Source of the DNA: Paenibacillus sp. 1001270B_150601_E10
GTDB lineage: Bacteria > Bacillota > Bacilli > Paenibacillales > Paenibacillaceae
DNA: 42,533 bases
NCBI RefSeq assembly: GCF_015558675.1
Contig: NZ_JADMOL010000016.1
Span: 42,879 to 85,411, forward strand
Reading direction: 5' to 3'
In this document: positions 6,823 through 15,360 of the stretch, piece after piece
How the letters are laid out: the number at the start of each line of letters is the position of its first letter
How positions within the stretch are numbered: position 1 is the stretch's first letter
Translations under genes and position numbers: made by a program
Notes under the pieces: model-generated
The model's input: only the letters and a program-made list of their open reading frames with translations
The model's database searches: none
What the model was told of the DNA's origin: nothing

Positions 6823-8418
6823 TTGATTCAAGGACAGCGCTATTCCTCTTACATCCCCTTATCGCTTAAAAACCATGAATATCAGGCTGGCTATCGGACG
6901 AGGCCATTTACGATACATCGCCCTGCCATTCTCTTTGTCATTAGCGGCACAGCAACAATTATGCTTGACGATACAGCCTACAAGCTTCATTCCGGCTGCT
7001 CTATCCTGCTTCGTCCCTTCTCTACCTTTCGACTGCTAAATGATTCGAGCCGTACCGTGAGGCTGCAGTATTTACACTATCAGCCGTTAAGGCACGGTGA
7101 GTCCCAAGACTCCCTCCAAGCATCCGCTATGTTGGAAGGTTTTCTCCAAGAGCAGCATCCCGTACAAACAAGCTCTGCCGTTACCCTGCACACCCTTCTG
7201 ACGCCGCTTGAGCAGGCCTTCAAGGAACAAGGCGAACGAGGGGAGCTTCGGCGTCAGCTGCATTTTCTGGAGCTACTGCTGCATTTGCAGGCTCAGCATC
7301 AAATACAGGGATTATCCATGAGCGATACCCTTCAGCATACGATTGACTACATGGAGGAGAACTTTGCTAAGCCCATTGCGCTTAGCGAACTGCCTGTTCT
7401 AGCCGGGATGACGCCCAGCTCCTACTGCCGCGCGTTTAAGAAGCTTACAGGCATGACGCCAGGGAATTATTTGACACGCATTCGGCTGCTTCGCGCCAAA
7501 GAACTAATGAGCGAAGGGAAAACGACCCTTCGAGAAATTGCTCAATGTGTGGGATATCAAGACGAATTGTATTTCAGCCGGGTGTTTAAAAAGACGGAAG
7601 GCATGTCGCCCTCCGCCTACATGAAGAGGAAAGATCGCAGAATTGCGGTCGTAAGCAGCTATCTCCTGCAGGATCATCTGCTGGCACTTGGCATTCAGCC
7701 AATCGCAGCACCTGCATATCCCACGTACTTCCATACTCCATCCGGCTTTCCAAGCTACCTGCATGATCGCCTGCAGGGGACAGCCGCACTCCCTGCGGAG
7801 CGTCCGCTCAATTTTAGCGATGTCATGCGCCTGGCTCCAGACATGATCATCAAGACAGAATCGTTGATTAATCCAAATGACCGCCAATGGAAGGCGAATC
7901 CGCACACCATCTTTATCCATCCCTCGGCCTGCTGGGAACAATATCTCCGTGAGATCGCAGGCCGGGTGAGCAAAGAGCAGACAGCAGACCGAATCATAGA
8001 ACGAATGGCCAGAGTCGAGGAAGAAGCAAGAATGCAGCTCGCCCCGATGACAAGCCGTGGGACATGGATTATTATTCGGCTGCTGCCTGGCGATTGTCGT
8101 CTATACGGCAGGAAGGAGCATGCCCTGACAGAGCTCATCTATCAGCGGCTTGGCTTTCAGCCGGATGCGCACATTCAGCATGGTTTTTACCAAAGTCTTG
8201 CATTTGAGGACGTGCTTCAGCTTAATCCCGAGCAAATTCTTATCATGTGGAGCGAGACACAAGAAATTGTGCAGGCCTATAAGGATGAGCGCTGGCTGTC
8301 TCTTCAAGCGGTTCGCAATAACCGCGTCTTCATTCCGGATTCGAGGGAGTGGGATCCTTGGGGGCCAATTGGACGTGAGGTGATGATCCAAGAGATGGTG
8401 CATTATTTTGGTCAGTAG
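6823..8418 (+). CDS. btr: Btr-like AraC activator with C-terminal siderophore-binding domain
   Basis: A 531-residue regulator resembling B. subtilis Btr (YbbB), which senses ferric bacillibactin and activates the feu operon. Residues about 20-80 are an AraC-type cupin. Residues about 165-272 are two HTH motifs, with IALSELPVLAGMTPSSYCRAF and REIAQCVGYQDELYFSRVFKK. Residues about 275-531 are a FecB/BtuF-like binding fold (RIAVVSSYLLQDHLLALGIQP, LNFSDVMRLAPDMIIKTES). The start is TTG at 6823, ten bases after AAGGAG. The gene is divergent from the iron-uptake operon, and both have Fur-box-like sites. It probably binds the imported ferric siderophore in the cytoplasm and activates the operon. The exact ligand is unknown. 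Confidence 0.92.
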   Translation: MIQGQRYSSYIPLSLKNHEYQAGYRTRPFTIHRPAILFVISGTATIMLDDTAYKLHSGCSILLRPFSTFRLLNDSSRTVRLQYLHYQPLRHGESQDSLQASAMLEGFLQEQHPVQTSSAVTLHTLLTPLEQAFKEQGERGELRRQLHFLELLLHLQAQHQIQGLSMSDTLQHTIDYMEENFAKPIALSELPVLAGMTPSSYCRAFKKLTGMTPGNYLTRIRLLRAKELMSEGKTTLREIAQCVGYQDELYFSRVFKKTEGMSPSAYMKRKDRRIAVVSSYLLQDHLLALGIQPIAAPAYPTYFHTPSGFPSYLHDRLQGTAALPAERPLNFSDVMRLAPDMIIKTESLINPNDRQWKANPHTIFIHPSACWEQYLREIAGRVSKEQTADRIIERMARVEEEARMQLAPMTSRGTWIIIRLLPGDCRLYGRKEHALTELIYQRLGFQPDAHIQHGFYQSLAFEDVLQLNPEQILIMWSETQEIVQAYKDERWLSLQAVRNNRVFIPDSREWDPWGPIGREVMIQEMVHYFGQ

Positions 8419-8444
8419 CATGAAGGTAGAGTCTTCGGATACAC

Positions 8445-8472
8445 AAAAAGGACAGCCTCAACAAGGCTGTCC
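8445..8472 (-). terminator. Rho-independent terminator after the caspase-like gene
   Basis: GGACAGCCT and AGGCTGTCC form a perfect nine-base stem with a five-base loop, followed on the minus strand by TTTTTGTG. It ends the M23/caspase-like operon and may also act weakly on the convergent btr gene. Confidence 0.85.
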
Positions 8473-8474
8473 CT

Positions 8475-9026
8475 CTAACGTTCAAAGATTCGATACATGG
8501 AGGATTCCTCATCTAGCAACCTTGCCGCGAGAAAGGCCTCCTTCACATTTTTCTGATTGGTCATCCTCTCGTAGAAAAAGCGTATCGCAAACATCAGCGC
8601 CGTATTGCCATCTGGGTAATCGTCAGGTCCGATGTAGGTTTGACAGCCGCTTTCCAAAAAGGCACGAGCAAGCTGCTCGCTGCCAAGTGAGCAGCCATTG
8701 GCTAAGACAACCTTGCCTGGTAAATGGGCAAATTGTTTAATATGCTGAGGTCCGAAATTGACTCTAGGCTCGCTCTCCTCATACACGTCCTCACCAAGCT
8801 CCGGCATGATGAACGTTCCTTCATCACCGTGAAAGTTCAGTACAAGCACTTCAATATCGGGGTACAGATCCTCCCCTGACAGGATGGACATAAAGTCTTG
8901 TGGGCGGCCGAGCCAATACGTGATCACTCTTAGACCAAAGTATTCTAACGTGCATCGCAGCGCTTCCGTCTCCAGTTCACAGCCCGGACCACATACTAAT
9001 GCTATCGACGGTTCTCTCTTACTCAC
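8475..9026 (-). CDS. Small caspase-fold-like protein, function unknown
   Basis: A 183-residue protein with no signal peptide. Residues 58-70 read IEVLVLNFHGDEG and residues 106-120 read VVLANGCSLGSEQLA, so a His66-Gly and a Cys112 follow successive hydrophobic strands. That is the layout of the His-Cys dyad in caspase, CHAT and gingipain-like folds. YIGPDDYPDGNTALMFAIRFFYERM and VKEAFLAA near the C-terminus also resemble the end of such domains. The start is GTG after GGGAGGG. It begins 21 bases after the M23-peptidase lipoprotein gene and ends at its own terminator, so the two form an operon. Protease activity is an inference; a glutamine-amidotransferase-like or inactive relative cannot be ruled out. 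Confidence 0.6.
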   Translation of the reverse strand: MSKREPSIALVCGPGCELETEALRCTLEYFGLRVITYWLGRPQDFMSILSGEDLYPDIEVLVLNFHGDEGTFIMPELGEDVYEESEPRVNFGPQHIKQFAHLPGKVVLANGCSLGSEQLARAFLESGCQTYIGPDDYPDGNTALMFAIRFFYERMTNQKNVKEAFLAARLLDEESSMYRIFER

Positions 9027-9047
9027 TTAATCCCTCCCTATGACCGG

Positions 9048-10076
9048 CTACTCTTCACCGTTAATCATTTCCCCTCTTCGAGGATGAAGGTTGTTCTCCC
9101 ATTTCACGGCAAGTGAACGCGACTCAAACAAATTCTCGCCATCGGACACTTGGAAATGAAGATGCGGCTCGCTAGAGTTGCCGGAATTGCCAAGCTGACC
9201 GATTATTTCGCCACGCTTCACGGATTCTCCTACTTTGACCTTAACAGAACCCTGCTTTAAGTGAGCCAAAATGCTATACTCGCCGTTATGATCAATCGTT
9301 ACCTGATTGCCTGCCGGATCCTCTTCATTCATGACACCTACAGGAGCATTATCTGGAATATTGTTCACCACCGACACCACCACGCCGTCCGCAGGTGCTA
9401 ATATATCCTTGCCAAAGGCATAGTAGCTCTCATTCAGCTTGGGATCGCCTTCATAAGAACGGTCATTCTCCACTTGAATCAGATCATAGGCGTAACGCTG
9501 CATTTCATGTGCATAGTGATAATTCAGAAGCACGTTATGGCCTCCCCAAAATACAAACATCGGCTCTTTAAACGGAAGACTGAAGGTGGTGTGGGTTAGG
9601 TGATTATCCGACTCGAGGCCCGCTCCAAGCTCTTGAATCTGCATGCTCAGTATCGTTCCCTGCTCATCGAATATCGCCAATAGGCCTTTATGTCCTGACG
9701 GATCCACCCATATGCGCTGATCCAACTCATTTAATAAAAAGCTCGCTTCTTCCTTAAAGGAGGCTACCCCTGCAACAAACGACTTGGACAATTGCTCAAA
9801 CTCCGATTGACTAACCTCTCCCTTAAACTCCGGACTGAATTGCTTATAAATAAGCTCATACTTTCCTTCCAGCATCGCTTTAGGCAACTCCTCGGGCTTT
9901 AGTTGATCTACACCAGCCACCCTTTGATCAGCCTCCTTTTCATGTATGACGTTCTCTTTCTTATCGTCCACTTTCTCTGCCCCTCCGCAAGCCGTCAAGC
10001 CGATCACGGCCGTCATGAACATGATCGTGATACTCAAAAGCCGCAGCTTCTTATTCCTTCTACCATCAGCATTCAT
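9048..10076 (-). CDS. M23-family metallopeptidase lipoprotein with N-terminal DUF3887-like domain
   Basis: A 342-residue lipoprotein: charged n-region, hydrophobic core, lipobox LTAC with Cys30. Residues about 60-145 resemble DUF3887 (AMLEGKYELIYKQFSPEFKG). Residues about 165-342 are an M23 (LytM-type) domain: QRYAYDLI in place of the first motif, ILAPADGVVVSVVN, YSILAHLKQGSVKVKVGESVKRG and EPHLHFQ. The HxH and the mid-domain His are intact. In the first motif the usual His of HxxxD is Arg, a known variant in secreted Bacillota M23 proteins, so activity is uncertain. It would cleave peptidoglycan cross-links or be a scaffold at the outer membrane face. The gene precedes the caspase-like gene in an operon divergent from a two-component system. 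Confidence 0.85.
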   Translation of the reverse strand: MNADGRRNKKLRLLSITIMFMTAVIGLTACGGAEKVDDKKENVIHEKEADQRVAGVDQLKPEELPKAMLEGKYELIYKQFSPEFKGEVSQSEFEQLSKSFVAGVASFKEEASFLLNELDQRIWVDPSGHKGLLAIFDEQGTILSMQIQELGAGLESDNHLTHTTFSLPFKEPMFVFWGGHNVLLNYHYAHEMQRYAYDLIQVENDRSYEGDPKLNESYYAFGKDILAPADGVVVSVVNNIPDNAPVGVMNEEDPAGNQVTIDHNGEYSILAHLKQGSVKVKVGESVKRGEIIGQLGNSGNSSEPHLHFQVSDGENLFESRSLAVKWENNLHPRRGEMINGEE

Positions 10077-10193
10077 CTTTTGTACCCCTACCTCTCATTT
10101 GAATCTATGTTTATTGTAGAGGTTAAGACTTACGATACTCGTAACCGGAAATAAACACTGTCTTAATTATTTGGAGATCGGCTCCGGCCAAAA

Positions 10194-10215
10194 TTAAGAT
10201 AGCGTTAAGATAACG
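10194..10215 (+). promoter_or_regulatory. 11-bp direct repeat upstream of the response-regulator gene
   Basis: TTAAGATAGCG is followed immediately by TTAAGATAACG, an exact one-helical-turn repeat of TTAAGAT as bound by OmpR/PhoB-type regulators. A TATGATAAT -10 region follows at 10238-10246 without a good -35, which fits activated transcription. Single TTAAGAC motifs also occur at 10123-10129 (plus) and 10160-10166 (minus), on the side of the divergent M23 gene. Confidence 0.55.
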
Positions 10216-10287
10216 CAACCTATTACACTGGAATATTTATGATAATATAGGGGCAGCAAGCCATATGGGGAAAGGGGATTTACCAAC

Positions 10288-11040
10288 ATGAACGATGCGG
10301 CCATTCTCCTTGTCGATGATGAACCGTCCATTGTAACGCTGCTGCAGACTGTCCTCCATAAGGAGGGGTACACGCATATCGATGCGGCATTCACCGGCGA
10401 GGAAGCAATCAAAGCATGCCAGCGCCATACCTATGATCTCATCGTGCTCGACGTGATGCTCCCAGGACGAAGCGGAGTCGATATCTGTCCCTTTATTCGA
10501 ATGACGACAGACGCACCCATCCTCTTTCTAACCGCGAAAAGCTCTGATTTTGACAAGCTGACCGGGTTCGCCGTTGGGGGAGACGATTACATTACGAAGC
10601 CTTTCAATCCACTAGAGATTGTGGCGCGGATTCGTTCCCAGCTTCGCAGACATCTTGCTGCCAAAGGGAATTATATAAAAGGAGAAGCGACCTTCCCTCC
10701 TCCTTCTAACCCTATTCGCATTTATGATTATGGGAGATTTCAAGTCAATGAGACCGCAGGAGAGCTCCGAGTCTTAAATGGAATTATTTCCTGTCCAACG
10801 CTTGTCTTTCAGCTGCTGCTGTTTTTCTGCAAGCATCCGAACCGCATCTTCAGCAAGCGAGAGCTGTATGAGCAGGTTTGGGGCGAGGAGGCGCTCTCCG
10901 ATGACAATACGGTGATGGTCCATATCCACCGCATTCGAGAGCGGATTGAGGAGGATCCTTCCAATCCTCAAATTATTGTGAATGTTAGGGGTCTAGGCTA
11001 TAAACTTGTCTATCATCTGCCGAAAAGGAACTCTCTATGA
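10288..11040 (+). CDS. OmpR/PhoB-family response regulator
   Basis: A 250-residue two-domain regulator. The receiver domain (1-120) has the acidic pair in LLVDDEPS, the phosphoacceptor Asp55 in LIVLDVMLPG, a Thr in FLTAK and the Lys in DDYITKPFNP. A linker follows and a winged-helix domain covers about 145-245, with NRIFSKRELYEQVWG, a recognition helix NTVMVHIHRIRERIEED and NVRGLGYKL. Its stop overlaps the start of the sensor-kinase gene by four bases. The direct repeats upstream suggest autoregulation. The divergent M23/caspase-like operon is a plausible target. Confidence 0.93.
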   Translation: MNDAAILLVDDEPSIVTLLQTVLHKEGYTHIDAAFTGEEAIKACQRHTYDLIVLDVMLPGRSGVDICPFIRMTTDAPILFLTAKSSDFDKLTGFAVGGDDYITKPFNPLEIVARIRSQLRRHLAAKGNYIKGEATFPPPSNPIRIYDYGRFQVNETAGELRVLNGIISCPTLVFQLLLFFCKHPNRIFSKRELYEQVWGEEALSDDNTVMVHIHRIRERIEEDPSNPQIIVNVRGLGYKLVYHLPKRNSL

Positions 11041-12809
11041 AAAACATCAAGCATCGGCTTACGTTGCGATTTATCATTCAGCTTGCCATATCCGGCATTA
11101 TTGTCCTGATTCTTGCAGGATTGTGCATCCTGTGGGTTCTTCATCGTTTTGAACAAATTAATCTATCCAAAGACTTCGCCTCAGTCGGTTTAGAGAAGCT
11201 CGTGGAGTCCTCCCAGCTTGGACCAGACGGATTCGTATTTGATACGATGCTGCTGGATCAAGTCAAAGCCAATAACGGATGGCTGCAAAGCCTTGATGAA
11301 GAAGGCCGCGTTACGCTGTCGTACAATACACCGCGAGATGTGCCTAAACACTATGATCCCGGGGAATTGCTTGCCTATTGGGTAGGCAATAAGCCTTTTC
11401 CATACGGCCTATACTTGTGGATTCAAGAGAAGGATGGGAAGCTCTTCACTTTAATATATGGGGTAAAAAATGAGATGGAGCCTCTCATGAACCAAGTCAA
11501 AAAAGAGGCCCATCTTGCTGCTGACGGATCGCTTCAGCTCCCCGACACGGCAGAAGCGCGTCTCAAGGCTCTAGGCGGATACGTCCAATGGCTAGATATA
11601 ACGGGCAAGGAACTTGGTTCCTATAACAAGCCTGGCCATGTTCCCCATCAATATACGATTCAGGAGCTCGCACTGCGAGTATCCGATCGAGAGCATTACG
11701 GCTATACCGTAGTCACATCTTATGATCAAGATACAGGCCGAACATGGCTCATCGCACTGCCGAACACGATCAGCAAGAATCCTGGTGCCGAAAGTTTCCT
11801 TCCTCCCGAGGCTAAGATAGTCATACTCGGTGTTACCGCGATGTTTCTTGCCATGCTGCTTGTCTTTATCCTGCTCTCTCTTTGGAATGCCCACCGCTTC
11901 GGCGCACCAATGCTTCATACGATGGCCTGGCTCGATTCTCTTAGCCACAAGATATACAAGGAGCCTATGGACCGAAAGGGGCTCTCCATTACCCGCAACG
12001 CTTCAGGACAATGGAAACGAAGATATCGGACGTATGCGGAGGTCATGCTGTCACTGGATAAGCTCTCTACCACGCTGCAGCGTGATGAGACGATGCGAGA
12101 GCAAACGCAGGAGCTGCGGGAGCAGTGGATCAGCGGCATTACCCATGATCTCAAGACGCCGCTTTCTTCAATTAATGGCTACGCTCATCTGCTTGCTGAA
12201 GATCAGTATGATTGGACCAAGGAAGAGGTGCTTACGTTCTCACGTGTTATGCTTGAGAAATCAACGCATATGGATTCGCTGATTAACGATCTTGCAATGA
12301 CCTATCGATTACAGGCTGGCATTCGCCCACCTGAGACAGAAGAAATGAATTTGAATGTATGGCTGCGGGATTATTTGGCGCGTGCAGCATCCGATCCTGA
12401 ACATCAAGATCACCTTATTCAGTATGAGCCTGCCGATAAGCATATCTCGGTTCACACTTATGCACCATGGCTTCAACGTATCATAGACAACCTTATTGCC
12501 AATGCATTCCTGCATAATCATCCAGACACAATGCTGACGGTCTCCCTACAGCTTGATCATGAGCAAGAACAGGCTATCCTTACTTTCTGTGATAATGGAA
12601 GCGGCATGGATGAACGCACGCTTGAGGGCTTGTTCGAGCGGTATTATCGGGGGACGAATACCATCCATTCTACCGAAGGCTCCGGGTTAGGCATGGCGAT
12701 ATCCAAAGGTCTCGTAGAGGCCCTGGGAGGAACGGTAAGTGCGGAATCCGAATGGGGCAAGGGAACGACCATACAATTAAGGTTCCCGTGTCAGAAGTCC
12801 ACGGCCTAG
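11037..12809 (+). CDS. Sensor histidine kinase with duplicated extracytoplasmic module
   Basis: A 590-residue membrane kinase. TM1 spans about 13-35 and TM2 about 262-284, enclosing a 225-residue external domain. That domain holds two related copies, about 79-142 and 179-241: GWLQSLDEEGRVTLSYNTP and GYVQWLDITGKELGSYNKP begin exactly 100 residues apart, each followed by a VPxxY-ELA segment. No classic HAMP is obvious. The H-box GITHDLKTPLSSINGYAHLL carries His370, followed by the N-box (IIDNLIANAFLHN), DNGSGMD and GSGLGMAI. It phosphorylates the overlapping response regulator. The signal is unknown; a cell-wall or envelope cue fits the divergent M23 gene but is an inference. Confidence 0.92.
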   Translation: MKNIKHRLTLRFIIQLAISGIIVLILAGLCILWVLHRFEQINLSKDFASVGLEKLVESSQLGPDGFVFDTMLLDQVKANNGWLQSLDEEGRVTLSYNTPRDVPKHYDPGELLAYWVGNKPFPYGLYLWIQEKDGKLFTLIYGVKNEMEPLMNQVKKEAHLAADGSLQLPDTAEARLKALGGYVQWLDITGKELGSYNKPGHVPHQYTIQELALRVSDREHYGYTVVTSYDQDTGRTWLIALPNTISKNPGAESFLPPEAKIVILGVTAMFLAMLLVFILLSLWNAHRFGAPMLHTMAWLDSLSHKIYKEPMDRKGLSITRNASGQWKRRYRTYAEVMLSLDKLSTTLQRDETMREQTQELREQWISGITHDLKTPLSSINGYAHLLAEDQYDWTKEEVLTFSRVMLEKSTHMDSLINDLAMTYRLQAGIRPPETEEMNLNVWLRDYLARAASDPEHQDHLIQYEPADKHISVHTYAPWLQRIIDNLIANAFLHNHPDTMLTVSLQLDHEQEQAILTFCDNGSGMDERTLEGLFERYYRGTNTIHSTEGSGLGMAISKGLVEALGGTVSAESEWGKGTTIQLRFPCQKSTA

Positions 12810-12874
12810 GCCAAAGATCGCGATCAGTAGGTTAGACCAACCGCGATTCGTGATCATTTTGATATAAATCATAA

Positions 12875-12974
12875 AGGGACTGCCCTTTAGGGGCACTCTC
12901 CTCTTGCAGCAGGCCTTTAAACCATGATGCTGCTGAGAGGGGAGCATGCCGTCCTATCAGCAGTCCCTGTTTTT
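12875..12974 (+). terminator. Large nested stem-loop after the kinase gene
   Basis: AGGGACTGC at 12875-12883 pairs with GCAGTCCCT at 12960-12968, followed by GTTTTT. Inside lie a TGCCC/GGGCA hairpin and a second stem in which CTCCTCTTGCAGCAG pairs with CTGCTGAGAGGGGAG. The U-tail makes it a terminator for the kinase operon, but about 95 bases is far larger than usual. The palindromic structure also resembles a short repeat element or a structured RNA. Confidence 0.55.
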
Positions 12975-13057
12975 AAGATGATCTAGCGTTGTTATTTCGA
13001 CTCACTATTTCGAATGTGCAGCCTCGCATTTATGGAAAGCAAACAAGCTTTTTTGCC

Positions 13058-15346
13058 TTATCGTGCCGCTTGATGGCGCTCACGTTCCACTTCTGCAATA
13101 AGCTCCTCTATAACCTGATCTGGCGTGCGGTGAATGAGCCAGTTCTGGCCAAACATTTGCAGCACTTTAATCGTCGGGAAGTCTCCCCAGAATCCGATGA
13201 ATTCCTCGTTCAAATACACCTTGTCGGCCACATGCTCATTCATTTCATTTAAGCACTTTTCCAATACCGACTTGGCTGTCGGGTCCTCTACCCAGTCGTT
13301 AAGCAGGCTGAACTTGTGGAAGGATGCCTCTTCCTTGCCAAAGTCGCAGAATACGCGTTCCGTCAAGCGAATATCTCGCGAAGAGCTGCCTGCCGCAATC
13401 TTGAAGTAGCCCGTCTCCGCTACCCAGTGGTTGTACTTCGTATTGTAGTATGCAAAGTCCCGCTCCTCGAGCTCAAACACGACTTCCTTCTTCTCATGCG
13501 GTTGAAGCTCGACCTTGGCAAAAGCCTTGAGTTCCTTCTCTGGGCGCGTCCATTTGCACTCCTCGTCCTGGACGTACAACTGAACAACCTCTTTGCCTGC
13601 TGCCGATCCGGTATTCTCCACTTTTAGGGACACCGTTACACTGCAATCATGCTGCTTAACCATCATATCGGAATAGGCAAATGAAGTGTAAGACAGCCCA
13701 TGCCCAAACGGGAATTGCGGCGCAAGCTCCTTGCGGTCATAGTAGCGATACCCAACAAACAATCCCTCACGGTAGTACAGCTTGCCATTCTCTCCACGAA
13801 TGCGCATATGAGACGGATTGTCGGACAGCTTCACAGGGAACGTCTCGGACAGCTTGCCCGAAGGGTTCGTCAAGCCGAACAGAATCTCGGCAACCGCACG
13901 TCCTGAACCTTGTCCAGTCAGCCAAGAGTGAAGCAATCCTGGCACATGCTGTACCCACGGACGCATCGCCAATGCCGTACCGCTACTCGTCACAACAATG
14001 CATTTAGGCTGAACAGCCGCTACGGCTTGGATCAGTTTCACCTGATGATCGGGAAGATCGATGCTTTTTAGGTCGTGCATCTCAGACTCTGCGTATTCCG
14101 GCTGTCCAACAAACAGAATCGCGAGATCCGACTTCGCGGCAAGCGCTGCACTCTCTTCAATCATCGCGTCATCGATGCGCTCGTCCTTCGGGTAGCCTTC
14201 CGCATAATGGAACTGTACATTCTCGCCAGCAATCTTCTGCATCTCTTCCCAAGGAATATCGACACGTGTTGGCGTCACCTCAGCACTACCCGCGCCCTGA
14301 ATTCTCGGCTTCTTCGCGAATGTACCGATAACGGCAATGGATTTCGCCTTAGCAGGATCAAGCGGCAGAATGCCGTTATCGTTCTTGAGCAGCACAATGC
14401 TCTCAGCCGCAGCTCTTCTAGCAAGCTCATGATAATCGATCGCTGCTGAAGGAGTCTCCGCTGCATGGTCTGTTACCTGCTCAACCAGCGTAAGAATACG
14501 GCGTACGCTCTTATCAAGCTGCTCTTCCAACAATGTGCCATTCTGCACAGCCTCCACTATTGCAGCTGCATTGTAATGAGCAGGTCCCGGCATCTCCAGA
14601 TCAAGTCCTGCCTTAAGCCCGCGAATACGGTCGTTAACCGCTGTCCAGTCGGACAGTACAACGCCTTCATAGCCCCATTCTTTACGAAGAATATCATCAA
14701 GCAAATGCTCGTTCTCGCTTGCATAGGATCCGTTAAGCAGATTGTAGGAGCACATAATCGTCCAAGGATCTGCCTTCTTAATAATCCGCTCAAACGCACT
14801 CAAGTAAATCTCGCGTAGGGTACGCTCATCCACCTCTGAGCTGGTCACCATCTTTTCGTACTCCTGGTTGTTGCAGGCAAAGTGCTTCACCGAAGCGCCC
14901 ACGCCTTGGCTTTGGAGTCCATTCACGAAGGCTGCGCCCAGCTCGCCGGACAGACAAGGATCCTCGGAATAATATTCGAAGTTGCGGCCGCCTAGCGGCG
15001 TGCGCTTCATATTGATACCAGGGCCGAGCAACAGCTCTACACCCATTTCCTTGCCTTCAACGCCAAGCGCTACACCAACCTCGTGCAATAACTCCGTATT
15101 CCAAGAGGAACCGATTGCAGAGCCAGTTGGATAGCATGTAGCTGGAATATTACCTGTAGTAGCAATCCCCATCTCTTCATCGCTATTCGTCTTACGAATG
15201 CCATTCGTACCGTCATACATGTGGATCGGCGGGATATTCAAGCGGTCAATCCCTTTTGTCATCCACATATTAAGACCTGCACATAACGACGCTTTCTCTT
15301 CCAATGTTAACTCCTTCATCCAATCCTGTATCTTTTGCTTCATCAT
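13058..15346 (-). CDS. Glycoside hydrolase family 3 beta-glycosidase
   Basis: A 762-residue intracellular enzyme with no signal peptide. The GH3 N-terminal barrel spans roughly 10-300, with KHFACNNQE near residues 154-162 and the nucleophile Asp233 in GVVLSDWTAV. The alpha/beta domain follows (AIVLLKNDNGILPLD-like, here SIVLLKNDNGILPL), then a fibronectin-III-like domain at about 570-660 (FPFGHGLSYTSF, VQLYVQDEE). A further C-terminal stretch to 762 is less typical. It would hydrolyse beta-linked gluco- or xylo-oligosaccharides. The gene begins 14 bases after the PTS permease gene and is presumably cotranscribed. GH3 beside a PTS permease is unusual, because PTS delivers phosphorylated sugar normally cut by GH1 or GH4 enzymes. 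Substrate is not determined. Confidence 0.92.
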   Translation of the reverse strand: MMKQKIQDWMKELTLEEKASLCAGLNMWMTKGIDRLNIPPIHMYDGTNGIRKTNSDEEMGIATTGNIPATCYPTGSAIGSSWNTELLHEVGVALGVEGKEMGVELLLGPGINMKRTPLGGRNFEYYSEDPCLSGELGAAFVNGLQSQGVGASVKHFACNNQEYEKMVTSSEVDERTLREIYLSAFERIIKKADPWTIMCSYNLLNGSYASENEHLLDDILRKEWGYEGVVLSDWTAVNDRIRGLKAGLDLEMPGPAHYNAAAIVEAVQNGTLLEEQLDKSVRRILTLVEQVTDHAAETPSAAIDYHELARRAAAESIVLLKNDNGILPLDPAKAKSIAVIGTFAKKPRIQGAGSAEVTPTRVDIPWEEMQKIAGENVQFHYAEGYPKDERIDDAMIEESAALAAKSDLAILFVGQPEYAESEMHDLKSIDLPDHQVKLIQAVAAVQPKCIVVTSSGTALAMRPWVQHVPGLLHSWLTGQGSGRAVAEILFGLTNPSGKLSETFPVKLSDNPSHMRIRGENGKLYYREGLFVGYRYYDRKELAPQFPFGHGLSYTSFAYSDMMVKQHDCSVTVSLKVENTGSAAGKEVVQLYVQDEECKWTRPEKELKAFAKVELQPHEKKEVVFELEERDFAYYNTKYNHWVAETGYFKIAAGSSSRDIRLTERVFCDFGKEEASFHKFSLLNDWVEDPTAKSVLEKCLNEMNEHVADKVYLNEEFIGFWGDFPTIKVLQMFGQNWLIHRTPDQVIEELIAEVERERHQAAR

Positions 15347-15360
15347 TTATCCCCACTTTC

